From: Chloroflexota bacterium
GTDB lineage: Bacteria > Chloroflexota > UBA11872
Assembly (NCBI GenBank): GCA_022821645.1
Contig: JAJEDE010000012.1
Location: 62,001 to 126,000, forward strand
Direction: 5' to 3'
DNA: 64,000 nt
Under the pieces are notes generated by a model. The model made no database searches, was not told the DNA's origin, and was given only the letters and a program-made list of their open reading frames with translations. Shown in pieces: positions 16,714-26,258 of this stretch (positions are counted from its first letter, which is position 1; each line of letters begins with the position of its first letter). Both the position numbers and the translations under genes were made by a program.

Positions 16714-17652
16714 CTAGGTCCCTTCGCCTTCGTAGTACACCCAGCGGCGGCTCACCGCGAACTGGATCAGGGTGAAGAGCAGGATCACGCCCAGGAGCAC
16801 CCAGCCTAGGGTGGCGGCGTAGCCCATGCGGAAGTTCTCGAAGGCGTGCCGGTACATCCAGAGTACGTAGAAGAGCGTGGCGTGCTTGGGACCGCCGTTG
16901 GTCGCGATATAGGCGGATGCGAAGACCTGGAACGAGCCGATGATCCCAAGGACGAGGTTGAAGAAGATCACAGGACTGATCATGGGAACCGTGACGTGCC
17001 AGAACCGACGGAACTTGCCGGCGCCATCGATAGAGGCGGCTTCGACCAGCGTCTCCGGTACGGCCTGCAGGCCGGCCAGGAAGATGACCATCTGGCCGCC
17101 GACGTGCCAGAGGCTCATGATGATGAAGGCTGGCTTGGCCAGGTCGGGATCGGTCAGCCACCCCACTTTGGGGATGCCGAACCAGCCGAGAATGGCGTTA
17201 AAAATGCCGAACTCGGGGTTATACATGTATACGAACAGCACGACAAAGGCCACCGTGGGCGTGACCGTTGGCAAGTAAAGGGCGGTCCTGAAGACGTTTA
17301 TTCCGCGCAGCTTTTGATTGAGCAGCAGCGCCATGATGAGCGCCAGCAGAAGCTGGATAGGTACGGCCAGAAGGGTGTAGAAGGCCGTGTTGCCGAGAGC
17401 AGTCAGAAACAGATGGTCCGACACCATGCGTTCGAAGTTGCTGAAGCCGACGAACTCGGGTGGTCCCAACAGGTCGTACTTCGTGAAACTCAGGAACAGC
17501 GAGTAGATCATCGGGAAGGCCGTAAAGAGGGCGAATCCCGCGATCCAGGGGCTGATGAATAAGTAGCCGATCAGGTGGCGGCGCCAGCGGATGGACCGCA
17601 GGCCCGTCTTGGCTGGCGGGGTGGGTCGCAGTTGAGCCGTGTGGCTAGCCAC
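16714..17652 (-). CDS. ABC sugar transporter permease (UgpA/MalF type), first copy
   Basis: This 312-residue permease has an N-terminal helix (HLIGYLFISPWIAGFALF), five further helices and the EAA loop LVEAASIDGAGKFRRFWHV. It lies directly downstream of the binding-protein gene at 17749, with a strong hairpin in between. The paired UgpE-type permease follows without a gap. Expected substrates are mono- or oligosaccharides or glycerol-phosphate-like compounds; the family does not say which. Confidence 0.9.
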   Translation of the reverse strand: MASHTAQLRPTPPAKTGLRSIRWRRHLIGYLFISPWIAGFALFTAFPMIYSLFLSFTKYDLLGPPEFVGFSNFERMVSDHLFLTALGNTAFYTLLAVPIQLLLALIMALLLNQKLRGINVFRTALYLPTVTPTVAFVVLFVYMYNPEFGIFNAILGWFGIPKVGWLTDPDLAKPAFIIMSLWHVGGQMVIFLAGLQAVPETLVEAASIDGAGKFRRFWHVTVPMISPVIFFNLVLGIIGSFQVFASAYIATNGGPKHATLFYVLWMYRHAFENFRMGYAATLGWVLLGVILLFTLIQFAVSRRWVYYEGEGT

Positions 17653-17672
17653 GCGGACAGGTCCACGTGTGA

Positions 17673-17713
17673 GTGAAGCCCCGGCGCCCGCCGGTGCGGG
17701 CGCCGGGTTTCAC
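17673..17713 (-). terminator. Strong intercistronic hairpin after solute-binding gene 3
   Basis: GTGAAGCCCCGGCGCCCGC (17673-17691) pairs almost completely with GCGGGCGCCGGGTTTCAC (17696-17713), with a 4-base loop and one bulged base. It lies between the binding-protein gene and the first permease gene. As with the maltose operon, such a structure can protect the upstream binding-protein mRNA or attenuate permease expression. No T-run follows on the minus strand. Confidence 0.8.
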
Positions 17714-17748
17714 AGCCAAGCTCAGTCCTGCCGGCTGCACGAGCGGCG

Positions 17749-19248
17749 TTAGATCGGCTCGTTGAGCAACTCGTCGATTCCGGGCTTGATCCGATCCATG
17801 GCTTCCTGGACCGTCTCCTCGCCGAGAATCACGCCGTCCACGGCCGGCAGCACGAAGTCCGCGTTGATCTCGTCATAGCGGACGGGGTGGAAGAACACCC
17901 GGTCGTAGCGTTCGACGGCCGCCCGGTGGACCTCCGGGTCCTCCCAGGGCGCCAGCGAGTCAAGCCAGACGGGCAGGGTCTCATGAGACTTTCGTGTGGG
18001 GGCCGTGAATCCGACCTTGTACATCTCGATGACGCCCTCGGTCGTCATGTACTTGAGCAGGTCCCATGCCTCTTCGGGGTTGTTGCTGCCCCCGTGAACG
18101 GCATAGGCGTTGGTCGCGTCGCGATTGGTGTTGGTGCCGTTCGGCATCGTGTACGGCGGCACGATGCCGGCGTTGATGTCGTCCGGAACCTTGGTGGTGG
18201 TCCACTTGGCGCCCCAGTAGGTCCGCAGGTTGCCGCTGAGGAACATGCCCTCGGCGCCGCCCGGGAACGCCCGCGAAAAGTCGCGCGAAGGGACCAACTC
18301 ATCCGTGATCAGACGGGTGATGTACTCGAAGGCTTCCACCGAGCCCGCCTCGTTGAGCAGCGTGGCGGTGGCGTTCTCGTTCCAGACGCTGCCGTCAAAG
18401 CCCCAGACCCAGAGGTAGTAGAGCTTGAGGGCCGCCGGGATTTCACGGCCGCCCCAGACGCGGTTTTCGCCCTCGCCCCCGACGCCACGTTCCAGGATGT
18501 CGGTGTGGACGTCGATCGTCCACTTGCCTTCCTTGTCCATCTCCCACAAGTCGCCGATGCCGAGCTCTTCGAGCGAGTCCCTGTTGTAGATCAGCAGGAT
18601 CGGCGCGTGCTGCATGGGGATGGCGTAGAAGTTGCCGTCGAGGTACTGGTGCTGGAGCAGCAGGCCTTCGTAGAAGTCGCTGAGCGGAAACTCGGGGTCG
18701 TTGTTCCAGAAGGCGTTCAGCGGTCGAACGGCGCCGCGGGCGGCAAGCACCGAGTTGGTCTGAGGATGGACGTAGACGATGTCCATGCTCTCGCCGCCGG
18801 CCAGGGCGGTGAGGTACTTGGTGACGGCGTCGGGGTGCGGCACGCCGTTGGCCTTAAGCGTGACGTTGGGGTTTTGGGCCGTATAGTCAGAGGATATTTT
18901 GTCCCAGGCGGGTTTCGTGTATTCGATCTGGTTATACCAGGCAACCAGCGTCACCGGCGGCCGCTGCGGGGCGACCTCAACCGTTACGATCTTTTGACTT
19001 TCTACTACAACTTCCTTTTGGACTTCGACCGGGACTTCCCTAGTGACAACCTTCTCAACTACCTTCGTAATCGGGACTTCCTGAGTTACGACTTTCTCGA
19101 CGATTTGGGTGACAATACGGTCAACCGGGACCTCGACGATCTGAGTTTCACCACAGGCCGCCAGCGCTACGGCGGCCCCCGCGCCGAGCGCGCCGGACCC
19201 CGCCAGCTTCAGCAACGAGCGCCTGCTTACCTGCCTCTGTCGGTCCAT
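17749..19248 (-). CDS. Extracellular solute-binding lipoprotein 3 (ABC importer)
   Basis: This 499-residue lipoprotein starts at the ATG at 19248, right after GGGAGGA; a start 18 bases further left is in frame but less likely. The N-terminus VSRRSLLKLAG is a canonical twin-arginine signal (SRRxLLK) and is followed by the lipobox LAAC. A spacer of about 70 residues of VEKVVTREVPV repeats precedes a family-1 sugar-binding domain (PVTLVAWYNQIEYTKPAWDKI). It heads the minus-strand uptake operon. The upstream region is AT-richer than its surroundings and probably holds the operon promoter. Confidence 0.9.
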   Translation of the reverse strand: MDRQRQVSRRSLLKLAGSGALGAGAAVALAACGETQIVEVPVDRIVTQIVEKVVTQEVPITKVVEKVVTREVPVEVQKEVVVESQKIVTVEVAPQRPPVTLVAWYNQIEYTKPAWDKISSDYTAQNPNVTLKANGVPHPDAVTKYLTALAGGESMDIVYVHPQTNSVLAARGAVRPLNAFWNNDPEFPLSDFYEGLLLQHQYLDGNFYAIPMQHAPILLIYNRDSLEELGIGDLWEMDKEGKWTIDVHTDILERGVGGEGENRVWGGREIPAALKLYYLWVWGFDGSVWNENATATLLNEAGSVEAFEYITRLITDELVPSRDFSRAFPGGAEGMFLSGNLRTYWGAKWTTTKVPDDINAGIVPPYTMPNGTNTNRDATNAYAVHGGSNNPEEAWDLLKYMTTEGVIEMYKVGFTAPTRKSHETLPVWLDSLAPWEDPEVHRAAVERYDRVFFHPVRYDEINADFVLPAVDGVILGEETVQEAMDRIKPGIDELLNEPI

Positions 19249-19471
19249 TGCTTCCTCCCTGCGCAACCGAGCCGCACGAAACCGATGATTCCGGGATTAA
19301 ATATCCCTACTCGAATCCTTCATCGGAACAGTTATTTATCACTCGCCAATGCTCGGTGTCAAACGGCGCTCTCCGACTGGATGATTAGCTACGGAATCGC
19401 GGCGCTCGTGCTGGCCACACTAGGATTGGCAGTTGAGCTTGGCGTCCGCTGCGGCGCAGAAAGATCTGACC

Positions 19472-19843
19472 ATGCTCCTGCGTCTCCTGCGATACGTCGT
19501 CCTGGCGGCGACGGTGGCATCCGGACTTGTGCTGCTGGTGAGGCCTGAGAGCGTGAGCGGGTTCACGGGGCTGGCACCGGACACGGCACGCGGAATCACC
19601 GAGATTCGGGCGGCCATGGGCGGCGTGTTCATCGCGCTGGGCCTGGCGCCGCTGTTTCTGAAGACTCCGGCCGAGCGTGTTCTCGGCCTGGTCTATCTGG
19701 CCATTGCCGCGGTGCGCGCCCCGTTCATGTTCGCGGATGGATCCGCGGGCGAACAATCCAACTGGATCAGCCTGGCGTTCGAGGTCGCAGCGGCGGCGAT
19801 TCTGCTGGCCCGGCGATCCGGAGAGCCATCCCCCCGGTCCTGA
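19472..19843 (+). CDS. DUF4345-like small membrane protein
   Basis: This 123-residue protein has four hydrophobic segments (LLRYVVLAATVASGLVLLV, MGGVFIALGLAPLFL, VLGLVYLAIAAVRAPFMF and LAFEVAAAAILLA). The GITEIRAAMGGVFIALG stretch resembles the DUF4345 family of four-helix membrane proteins. I took the ATG at 19472; an upstream TTG in the same frame has no support. It appears to be the first gene of a five-gene lipid-related operon, and its function is unknown. Confidence 0.6.
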   Translation: MLLRLLRYVVLAATVASGLVLLVRPESVSGFTGLAPDTARGITEIRAAMGGVFIALGLAPLFLKTPAERVLGLVYLAIAAVRAPFMFADGSAGEQSNWISLAFEVAAAAILLARRSGEPSPRS

Positions 19844-19900
19844 CGCTGTGCTCCCCAGTCAACGGATTCCGATCCGCCGATCGACGCCGGACAGCGACCA

Positions 19901-20692
19901 ATGACCGATCCGTGGCTGCTTGGCGGGGCAGCGGCGGTGATTGCCGCGAGCATGACCCTGGTGTGGCTGCTGAGCCTGGCGCTGCGCAACGCGGGAATCG
20001 TGGATGTGTTCTGGGGGATCGGATTCACCATCCTGGCCGGGTTGGGCGTGTGGATGGGATCGGGCGATCCGGTCCGTATCGCGCTGACCCTGGTCCTGGT
20101 CGCGGTCTGGAGCGTGCGCCTGGCGGCGCACATTGGCTGGCGCAACCGTGGAAAGCCCGAGGACTTTCGATACCAGGAGTTCCGCCGCAACGCCGGCCCG
20201 GCTTTTTGGTGGCGCAGCTATTTCACCGTCTTCCTGCTGCAGGGGAGCGTGATGTGGGTGGTGGCGCTGCCTCTGATGGCCGCGCTGGACACCCCGGAAC
20301 CCCAGGCATTCAGCGCGTGGGATGTCGCTGCTGTGGTCCTGTGGGTCGTCGGGTTCGCATTCGAAGCCGGGGGCGATCTGCAGTTGGCGCGCTTCAAGGC
20401 CAATCCAGCCAACCGAAGCCGGGTCCTCTCCAGCGGGTTCTGGGGCCTCACGCGCCATCCCAACTACTTCGGCGATGCGGTTATCTGGTGGGGTTTCGGT
20501 TGCCTGGGGTTGGCAGTGGGCGCGTGGTGGGCACTCGTGAGCCCCGCCCTCATGACATTCCTGCTGTGGCGCGTATCGGGCGTGGCGATGCTTGAGCGCA
20601 GCATGGTCGACACCAAGCCGGGCTACCGCGAGTACGTGGAGTCGACGCCGGCGTTCTTCCCCCGAATCCCCGGGTTCAGCCGCCGTGGCTGA
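19901..20692 (+). CDS. DUF1295 membrane protein (steroid 5-alpha-reductase/ICMT-like)
   Basis: This 263-residue polytopic protein has the DUF1295 hallmarks: RNRGKPEDFRYQEFRRN near residue 85, and the C-terminal SGFWGLTRHPNYFGDAVIWWGF, followed by a conserved Glu in SMVDTKPGYREYVE. The family is related to 5-alpha-reductases and isoprenylcysteine methyltransferases, which bind NADPH or SAM at that C-terminal end. Its stop codon overlaps the start of the next gene. In many bacteria DUF1295 genes travel with cyclopropane-synthase-like methyltransferases and DUF1365 proteins, which suggests a role in fatty-acid or lipid modification. Confidence 0.85.
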   Translation: MTDPWLLGGAAAVIAASMTLVWLLSLALRNAGIVDVFWGIGFTILAGLGVWMGSGDPVRIALTLVLVAVWSVRLAAHIGWRNRGKPEDFRYQEFRRNAGPAFWWRSYFTVFLLQGSVMWVVALPLMAALDTPEPQAFSAWDVAAVVLWVVGFAFEAGGDLQLARFKANPANRSRVLSSGFWGLTRHPNYFGDAVIWWGFGCLGLAVGAWWALVSPALMTFLLWRVSGVAMLERSMVDTKPGYREYVESTPAFFPRIPGFSRRG

Positions 20693-21710
20693 CGAGCAAG
20701 CCTGGTTCGAACGGCTGGCGGCGCGACGGCTGGCGCCGGACGGCTTGCTGCGACTGGGCGTGCGGTTGGCGCTGCGACGGCGGCTGCAAATGCTGGAGCG
20801 AGGCACCGCGCAAGAGCGGATGCAGCGACGTCGAGGCGGACCAGTCGCCGTCAAGACCGGGGCCGCCAACCGGCAGCACTACGAGGTGCCCACGGAGTTT
20901 TTCCGCCTGATTCTGGGTCCGCGGCTCAAGTACAGCAGCGCGCTCTGGCCGCGCGACGACCTGACGCTGGCCCAGGCCGAGGACGCCATGCTGGAGTTGA
21001 CGGCTGAGCGTGCCCGGTTGGCCGATGGACAGCAGGTACTGGATCTGGGGAGCGGCTGGGGCGCGTTCTCGCTCTGGGCGGCCGAACGGTATCCGTCGGC
21101 GAGCTTCACGGCGCTCAGCAACTCGCGCACGCAGCGTGACTTTGTGGCGGCTCGGGCCGCGGAGCTTGGACTCGCCAATGTGCAGGTCGCTGCCGGGAAC
21201 GCGGCGCGGCTGGAGCTAGCGGGTCGGTTTGACCGCATTGTCAGCATCGAGATGCTGGAGCACGTGCGGAACCACGGGCCGTTGCTGGCTCAATTGGTAG
21301 ACGCGCTCGCACCGGACGGACGCATCTTCGTGCATGTTTTCAGCCACCGGCGGCACGCGTACACCTTCGAGCCCGAAGACGGCTGGATGGCTCGCCGATT
21401 CTTCAGCGGAGGCACGATGCCGAACCTCGATCTATTCGACGAGCGAGCGCCGGCCGTGCGGACCGTGGACCGTCACGTGGTCAGCGGACGCCACTATGCG
21501 CGGACGCTGCGGGAGTGGCTGGAGAATCTGGACCGCCAGCGCGACGCCGTTCGCAAGCTCTTTCGAACGGTCTACGGGGACGGCTCGGCCGACCTTTGGA
21601 TCGCACGCTGGCGGTTGTTCTTTATTGCGTGCGAGGAGCTGTTTGCCTTCCGAGGCGGCCGCGAGTGGGTGGTTGCACATCACCTGCTTGAACCCGCCGG
21701 GTCGACGTAA
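20685..21710 (+). CDS. Cyclopropane-fatty-acid-synthase-like SAM methyltransferase
   Basis: This 341-residue class I methyltransferase has the SAM motif VLDLGSGWGAFSLWAAE. The preceding NRQHYEVPTEFF and LKYSSALWP stretches match the entry to the catalytic domain of CFA synthases. IEMLEHVRNHGPLL is the conserved Glu/bicarbonate region motif. The N-terminal lipid-binding domain of classical CFA synthases is shorter here. I placed the start at the GTG at 20685, which overlaps the stop of DUF1295. It presumably methylates an unsaturated acyl chain of a phospholipid, making a cyclopropane, methyl or methylene product. Confidence 0.85.
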   Translation: MADEQAWFERLAARRLAPDGLLRLGVRLALRRRLQMLERGTAQERMQRRRGGPVAVKTGAANRQHYEVPTEFFRLILGPRLKYSSALWPRDDLTLAQAEDAMLELTAERARLADGQQVLDLGSGWGAFSLWAAERYPSASFTALSNSRTQRDFVAARAAELGLANVQVAAGNAARLELAGRFDRIVSIEMLEHVRNHGPLLAQLVDALAPDGRIFVHVFSHRRHAYTFEPEDGWMARRFFSGGTMPNLDLFDERAPAVRTVDRHVVSGRHYARTLREWLENLDRQRDAVRKLFRTVYGDGSADLWIARWRLFFIACEELFAFRGGREWVVAHHLLEPAGST

Positions 21711-21720
21711 AGGGGCCGCG

Positions 21721-22962
21721 ATGCATATCGCCGTCATCGGAGCCGGCGTTTCGGGACTGGTTGCGGCGCGCGAGCTGGCGCCGCATCACCAGGTCACGAT
21801 TTTCGAGGCGGGCAACACGCCCGGCGGACACGCGCACACCGTGGACGTGGCCTGCGGATCGCACACCTACGCGGTGGATACCGGCTTTGTGGTGTTCAAC
21901 AATCGAACCTATCCGGAGTTGCAACGCATCCTCGGCGAGCTGCGAATCCCGACCCAGCCATCGGAGATGAGCTTCTCCGTGCGCTGCGACAGGAGCGGGG
22001 TCGAGTACAGCGGCGGATCGCTGAATTCGGTGTTCGCGCAGCGACGCAATCTCGTGCGTCCGGCGTTTCTGCGCCTGCTGCTCGACTACCTGCGATTCAA
22101 CCGCCTGGCGACCGGTCTCCTTGGCCCCGGCGAACGCCGCACCCTGGGCGAATACCTGAACGACGCGGGCTTCTCGCGCGTGTTTCGGGATCTTTACCTC
22201 GTGCCGATGGGCTCCGCGGTCTGGTCGGCCGATCCAGCCAAGTTCAGTCGCATCCCCGTCCGCACGTTCGCGCGCTTCTTCTACAACCACGGGCTGCTGG
22301 GGATCTGGGGCAAGCCGCGCTGGCTCTCGATCGTTGGCGGCGCGCGGCGCTACGTGGAGGCGCTGATTCAGCCGTTTCGCGACCGCATCCAGGTGCGAGC
22401 TCCCGTGGTCGGGGTACGGCGGTCGATCGACGACGTGACCATCGCGGTGAAGGGAGCCGGCGAGGCCCGGTTCGACCACGTCGTCTTCGCGACGCACAGC
22501 GACCAGGCATTGGGCGCCCTGCGGGATCCCAGTCCCCGGGAGCGCGACGTGCTGGGCGCTATTGAGTACCAGCCGAACGACGTCGCGCTGCACACCGACA
22601 CGGGAGTGCTCCCGCGACGCCGTCGAGCGTGGGCCTCGTGGAATTACCGCATTCCGCCGGAGCGAACGGACGGCGTGCCGGCCACGTACATCATGAACCG
22701 CCTGCAGCGGCTGAACGCGCCGCGGACGTTCTGCGTGACCTTGAATCAGACCGACTGCATTGACGACGAGACCGTCCTCCGGCGTCTCCGGTATCACCAT
22801 CCAGTCTTCAACCAGGCGGCTATCGACGCGCAGGACCGCTGGGGCGAGATCAACGGCGCGCGCCGCACGTGGTACGCGGGCGCGTACTGGCGCTATGGCT
22901 TTCACGAGGACGGGGTGATCAGCGGGCTGCGCGCGGCGCGGACGCTGCTGGCCAGCGCATGA
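21721..22962 (+). CDS. FAD-dependent amine-oxidase-like oxidoreductase
   Basis: This 413-residue flavoprotein begins [19 protein letters not shown], the dinucleotide-binding Rossmann fingerprint, followed by [13 protein letters not shown], typical of the amine oxidase/phytoene desaturase superfamily. Near the C-terminus [22 protein letters not shown] and [17 protein letters not shown] match the subfamily that is regularly encoded beside DUF1365 and CFA-like genes. Redox change of a membrane acyl chain is the likely role. The stop overlaps the next start (ATGA). Confidence 0.85.
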   Translation: MHIAVIGAGVSGLVAARELAPHHQVTIFEAGNTPGGHAHTVDVACGSHTYAVDTGFVVFNNRTYPELQRILGELRIPTQPSEMSFSVRCDRSGVEYSGGSLNSVFAQRRNLVRPAFLRLLLDYLRFNRLATGLLGPGERRTLGEYLNDAGFSRVFRDLYLVPMGSAVWSADPAKFSRIPVRTFARFFYNHGLLGIWGKPRWLSIVGGARRYVEALIQPFRDRIQVRAPVVGVRRSIDDVTIAVKGAGEARFDHVVFATHSDQALGALRDPSPRERDVLGAIEYQPNDVALHTDTGVLPRRRRAWASWNYRIPPERTDGVPATYIMNRLQRLNAPRTFCVTLNQTDCIDDETVLRRLRYHHPVFNQAAIDAQDRWGEINGARRTWYAGAYWRYGFHEDGVISGLRAARTLLASA

Positions 22963-23711
22963 GCGTGGCGAGCGCCCTGTACACGGGATACGTCACGCAC
23001 CATCGACGCGAGCCGGCGACCCACGGGTTTCGATTCAATCTCTTCATGGCCTACCTGGACCTTTCCGAAGTGCCGCAGTTGTTCGACGGGCGGCTGCTCT
23101 GGTCCGCTCGGCGTCCGGCGCTGGCCTGGTTTCGGCGCGCCGATCACTTCGGAGATCCTGATGTGCCGCTTGACGAGGCCGTGCGCTCTCGCCTGGCCGA
23201 AGTCACGCGCCGTCGGCCCGAAGGACCGATTCGCCTGCTGACCCATCTGCGTTATTTCGGCTACGTGATGAACCCCATCAGCGTCTACTACTGCTTCTCT
23301 CCCGATGAGTCGCGGGTACAGGCGCTGGTGGCTGAGGTGACCAACACGCCCTGGGGTGAGCGACACGTCTACGTGGTCGAGCCCGAAGCCGACGCCAGTG
23401 GCGAGCGGCTCAGGGCAGGCTTTGCCAAGGCGCTGCACGTATCGCCGTTCATGCACATGGACCAGCGATATCAGCTGACGGCCACGGTTCCGGGCGAGTG
23501 CCTGGACGTGCGGATCGAAGTGGCGCGGGGATCGACAGCCCTATTCGACGCCAGACTGGCGTTGCGTCGTCAGGAGTTGAGCGCTCGGAGTCTCGGCCTG
23601 GCCTTGACGCGTTATCCCCTGCTGACCGCACGAGTGACGGCCGGCATCTACTGGCACGCGCTGCGGCTGTGGCTGAAGCGGGTGCCCTTCGTACCGCATC
23701 CGGGTCACTGA
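22959..23711 (+). CDS. DUF1365 family protein
   Basis: This 250-residue protein has the DUF1365 pattern: [21 protein letters not shown] at the start, [20 protein letters not shown] in the middle and [17 protein letters not shown] later. The biochemical function is not established. It nearly always sits beside the FAD oxidoreductase and CFA-type methyltransferase, as here, and its start overlaps the oxidoreductase stop by four bases. It is the last gene of the lipid operon. Confidence 0.88.
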   Translation: MSVASALYTGYVTHHRREPATHGFRFNLFMAYLDLSEVPQLFDGRLLWSARRPALAWFRRADHFGDPDVPLDEAVRSRLAEVTRRRPEGPIRLLTHLRYFGYVMNPISVYYCFSPDESRVQALVAEVTNTPWGERHVYVVEPEADASGERLRAGFAKALHVSPFMHMDQRYQLTATVPGECLDVRIEVARGSTALFDARLALRRQELSARSLGLALTRYPLLTARVTAGIYWHALRLWLKRVPFVPHPGH

Positions 23712-23784
23712 CGCGGGCGGAGCCGGGGGGCTGGTTCGTATGCTGGCGCGCCGCCTGCGATCTCTCCTGGGGTGACCCCTCGCC

Positions 23785-25218
23785 ATGACCACCCGCTACG
23801 AACCCAACTGGCGCTCCCTGCGTCAACACCAAACGCCGCGCTGGTTCAGCGACGCCAAGTTCGGCATCTATACCCACTGGGGCATCTACTGCGTGCCCGC
23901 GTGGGGGCCCAACGCCACGTGGTACCCGTATCGGATGTATCGGGAGGGCGAGCCGCATTACGCGCATCACGTGAAGACCTACGGGCATCCGTCGAAGTTT
24001 GGCTACAAGGACTTCATACCTGAATTCAACGGCGCGAAGTTCGACGCCGATGCGTGGGCCGATCTGTTCAAGCGGGCGGGGGCGCAGTTTGCCGGGCCGG
24101 TGGCGGAGCATCACGACGGCTTCGCGCTCTGGGACAGTGCGCACACGGAGTGGAACGCCGCCCGGATGGGCCCGAAGCGTGACGTGGTGGGCGAGCTGGC
24201 GCAAGCCGTTCGGCGCCAGGGCATGCGCTACATGGTGGCCATGCACCACGCCGAAAACTGGTGGTTCTTTCCACACTGGCGCACCGACTTCGATACGTCC
24301 GACCCGCGCTATGCCGGCCTGTACGGCGAGCCGCACAACCTGGACTTCCCGCCGCGCGACGTGGAGTGGGACGAGCAGGACAAGCCCAGCAAGGCGTTTC
24401 TGGACATGTGGAAGGCCAAGCTGGTCGAGGTGGTGGACAAGTACGAACCGGACTACATCTGGTTCGACTTTGGCCTGAAGGCAGTGCACGAGCAGTACAA
24501 GCAGGACTTCCTGGCCTACTACTACAACAAGGAAGCCGAATGGGGCCGCGGGGTGGTGGTGACCTACAAGTGGGACAACCTGCCGCCGGGCGTGGGCGTG
24601 CTGGATATCGAGTTGGGCAAGATGCCCGATCAGGCCTACCACGAGTGGATTACCGACACGACGGTGGACGACGGCTCGGGCTGGGGCTACCTGCGCGAGA
24701 CCACCTACAAGTCGGCCACGGAACTGGTGCAGTACCTGGTGGACAACGTCAGCAAGAACGGGCTGATGTTGCTGAACGTGGGCCCGAAGCCCGACGGCAC
24801 GATCCCGGACGAGGCGGTGACGGCCCTGGAAGGCATCGGCGACTGGCTGCGCGTGAACGGTGAGGCGATCTACGCGACCACGCCCTGGTGGACCTACGGT
24901 GAGGGACCCACCGAAATGTCGGTTTCAGGCGCCTTCAGCGACACCAAGGAAAAGCTGGCCTACCAGGGCAACGACATCCGGTTCACGGTGAAGGGCAACG
25001 TGCTCTACGCGATCTGCCTGGACTGGCCGGAGCCGACGTTCACGATTGAGTCACTGAAGACGCTCTATCCGAACGAGATCCGATCCGTAGAGCTTCTGGG
25101 CGCGGAAGGCGAGTTGGCCTGGCGAATGACGGCCGAGGGGCTGGAGATCGATAGGCCTGAGCGGCGGCCGTGCGAGCACGCCTACGCCTTCAAGATCACG
25201 CGCAATACGGCGATGTAG
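23785..25218 (+). CDS. Alpha-L-fucosidase (GH29), copy 1
   Basis: This 477-residue GH29 enzyme begins with FSDAKFGIYTHWGIYCVPAW, the family's first strand and His-Trp-Gly motif. It has AEHHDGFALWDS and the nucleophile region YIWFDFG, where the Asp is the expected catalytic nucleophile. A C-terminal beta-sandwich of about 100 residues follows. There is no signal peptide, so it would act in the cytoplasm on imported fucosylated oligosaccharides. A second, more distant GH29 lies at 34249. The general acid/base cannot be named with confidence in this family. Confidence 0.92.
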   Translation: MTTRYEPNWRSLRQHQTPRWFSDAKFGIYTHWGIYCVPAWGPNATWYPYRMYREGEPHYAHHVKTYGHPSKFGYKDFIPEFNGAKFDADAWADLFKRAGAQFAGPVAEHHDGFALWDSAHTEWNAARMGPKRDVVGELAQAVRRQGMRYMVAMHHAENWWFFPHWRTDFDTSDPRYAGLYGEPHNLDFPPRDVEWDEQDKPSKAFLDMWKAKLVEVVDKYEPDYIWFDFGLKAVHEQYKQDFLAYYYNKEAEWGRGVVVTYKWDNLPPGVGVLDIELGKMPDQAYHEWITDTTVDDGSGWGYLRETTYKSATELVQYLVDNVSKNGLMLLNVGPKPDGTIPDEAVTALEGIGDWLRVNGEAIYATTPWWTYGEGPTEMSVSGAFSDTKEKLAYQGNDIRFTVKGNVLYAICLDWPEPTFTIESLKTLYPNEIRSVELLGAEGELAWRMTAEGLEIDRPERRPCEHAYAFKITRNTAM

Positions 25219-25253
25219 TGGCTCGTGGCTGGCAGAAGGGCTTTGAGCCGGAG

Positions 25254-26225
25254 CTAGTCCTTGCCGTGCAACCAGCGCCAGGCCCAGCGGACTTTGAGGT
25301 CGCGGTGGGTTGAAGTGCTGGAGTGGTCGAGGAATGGATAGACGTCGATCTCGCGCGCTTCGCAGGTAAGACGGTTGTAGGCGCCGAAGACGGTGGATGG
25401 CGGGCAGATGTCGTCCCACAGGCCAACGCTGACCAGGGTGGGGCAGCGGATGCGGGGCGCCAGGTTGACGACGTCGAAGTAGCTGAGCGTGCGGAACGCT
25501 TCGTCGTAGCGGTCGGGATAGGCGCGGCAATAGGCGCCGATTTCTCCGTAGATGGTCTGCACCAGGCCGGCCGGTCCGGCGATTTGGGCGCTGCGGGGGA
25601 AGTCGCAGAGATAGGGCACTTCGGCCATGCCCAGCGCGACGCTTGGTTCCAGGGCCGCCGTGGCCAGGGTGAGGCCGCCGCCCTGGCTGATGCCGGTGCA
25701 ACCGACGCGGTCGGCCCGCACGCGGGGGTGCGATTGGACATAACGGACGGCACGCACGCAATCGACGTAGACCCGCCGGTAGTAGTAGGTGTCGGGCGAC
25801 TGGATGCCCTGGGTCATCCAACCCAGTGCGTGGCCGCGGGGATCGGCATCGGGGTCGGTGCTGAAGCCGGTCTGGCCGCGGATGTCGATGGCGAAGACGA
25901 CGAATCCCTGCAGCGCCCAGGCCGCGGCATCGAACACGGCGGCGCGATTGCCGGTGTAGCCGTGGAAGATCACTAGGCCGGGGAGTTCGGCGTCGCCGTC
26001 GGGGATCAGGAGAGATCCGGCTACCCGGCCCTGGCCGTAGCCGGCGATGGTGACGTCCTGGACGGTGAGCCCTTCGACCGGATAGTCGACCGGGGTGACC
26101 TTTTCGTCGTACGGATGGTCCTGCTCGGCCAGGGTCTGGGCCCAGAAGTCGTCCAGGTCGTCCGGCGCGGTGGGCGAGGGAACATATGTGCGTAGCTGTT
26201 CGAGTGGCCAGTCAATGCTTGGCAT
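25254..26225 (-). CDS. CE7-type acetyl esterase (acetyl xylan esterase/cephalosporin deacetylase)
   Basis: This 323-residue alpha/beta hydrolase has the CE7 hallmarks IRGQTG near residue 117, the nucleophile elbow GISQGGG and the Asp region LWDDICPP. The usual C-terminal 'HE' catalytic motif appears as DHSST, so the His is kept but the Glu is replaced by Ser. The enzyme removes acetyl groups from oligosaccharides and suits a neighbourhood rich in glycosidases. It ends convergently with the fucosidase, with about 35 bases between. No signal peptide is visible. Confidence 0.85.
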   Translation of the reverse strand: MPSIDWPLEQLRTYVPSPTAPDDLDDFWAQTLAEQDHPYDEKVTPVDYPVEGLTVQDVTIAGYGQGRVAGSLLIPDGDAELPGLVIFHGYTGNRAAVFDAAAWALQGFVVFAIDIRGQTGFSTDPDADPRGHALGWMTQGIQSPDTYYYRRVYVDCVRAVRYVQSHPRVRADRVGCTGISQGGGLTLATAALEPSVALGMAEVPYLCDFPRSAQIAGPAGLVQTIYGEIGAYCRAYPDRYDEAFRTLSYFDVVNLAPRIRCPTLVSVGLWDDICPPSTVFGAYNRLTCEAREIDVYPFLDHSSTSTHRDLKVRWAWRWLHGKD

Positions 26226-26258
26226 TGGTCGTCATCCCCTCCGTTGGGCGCCTCGCGG

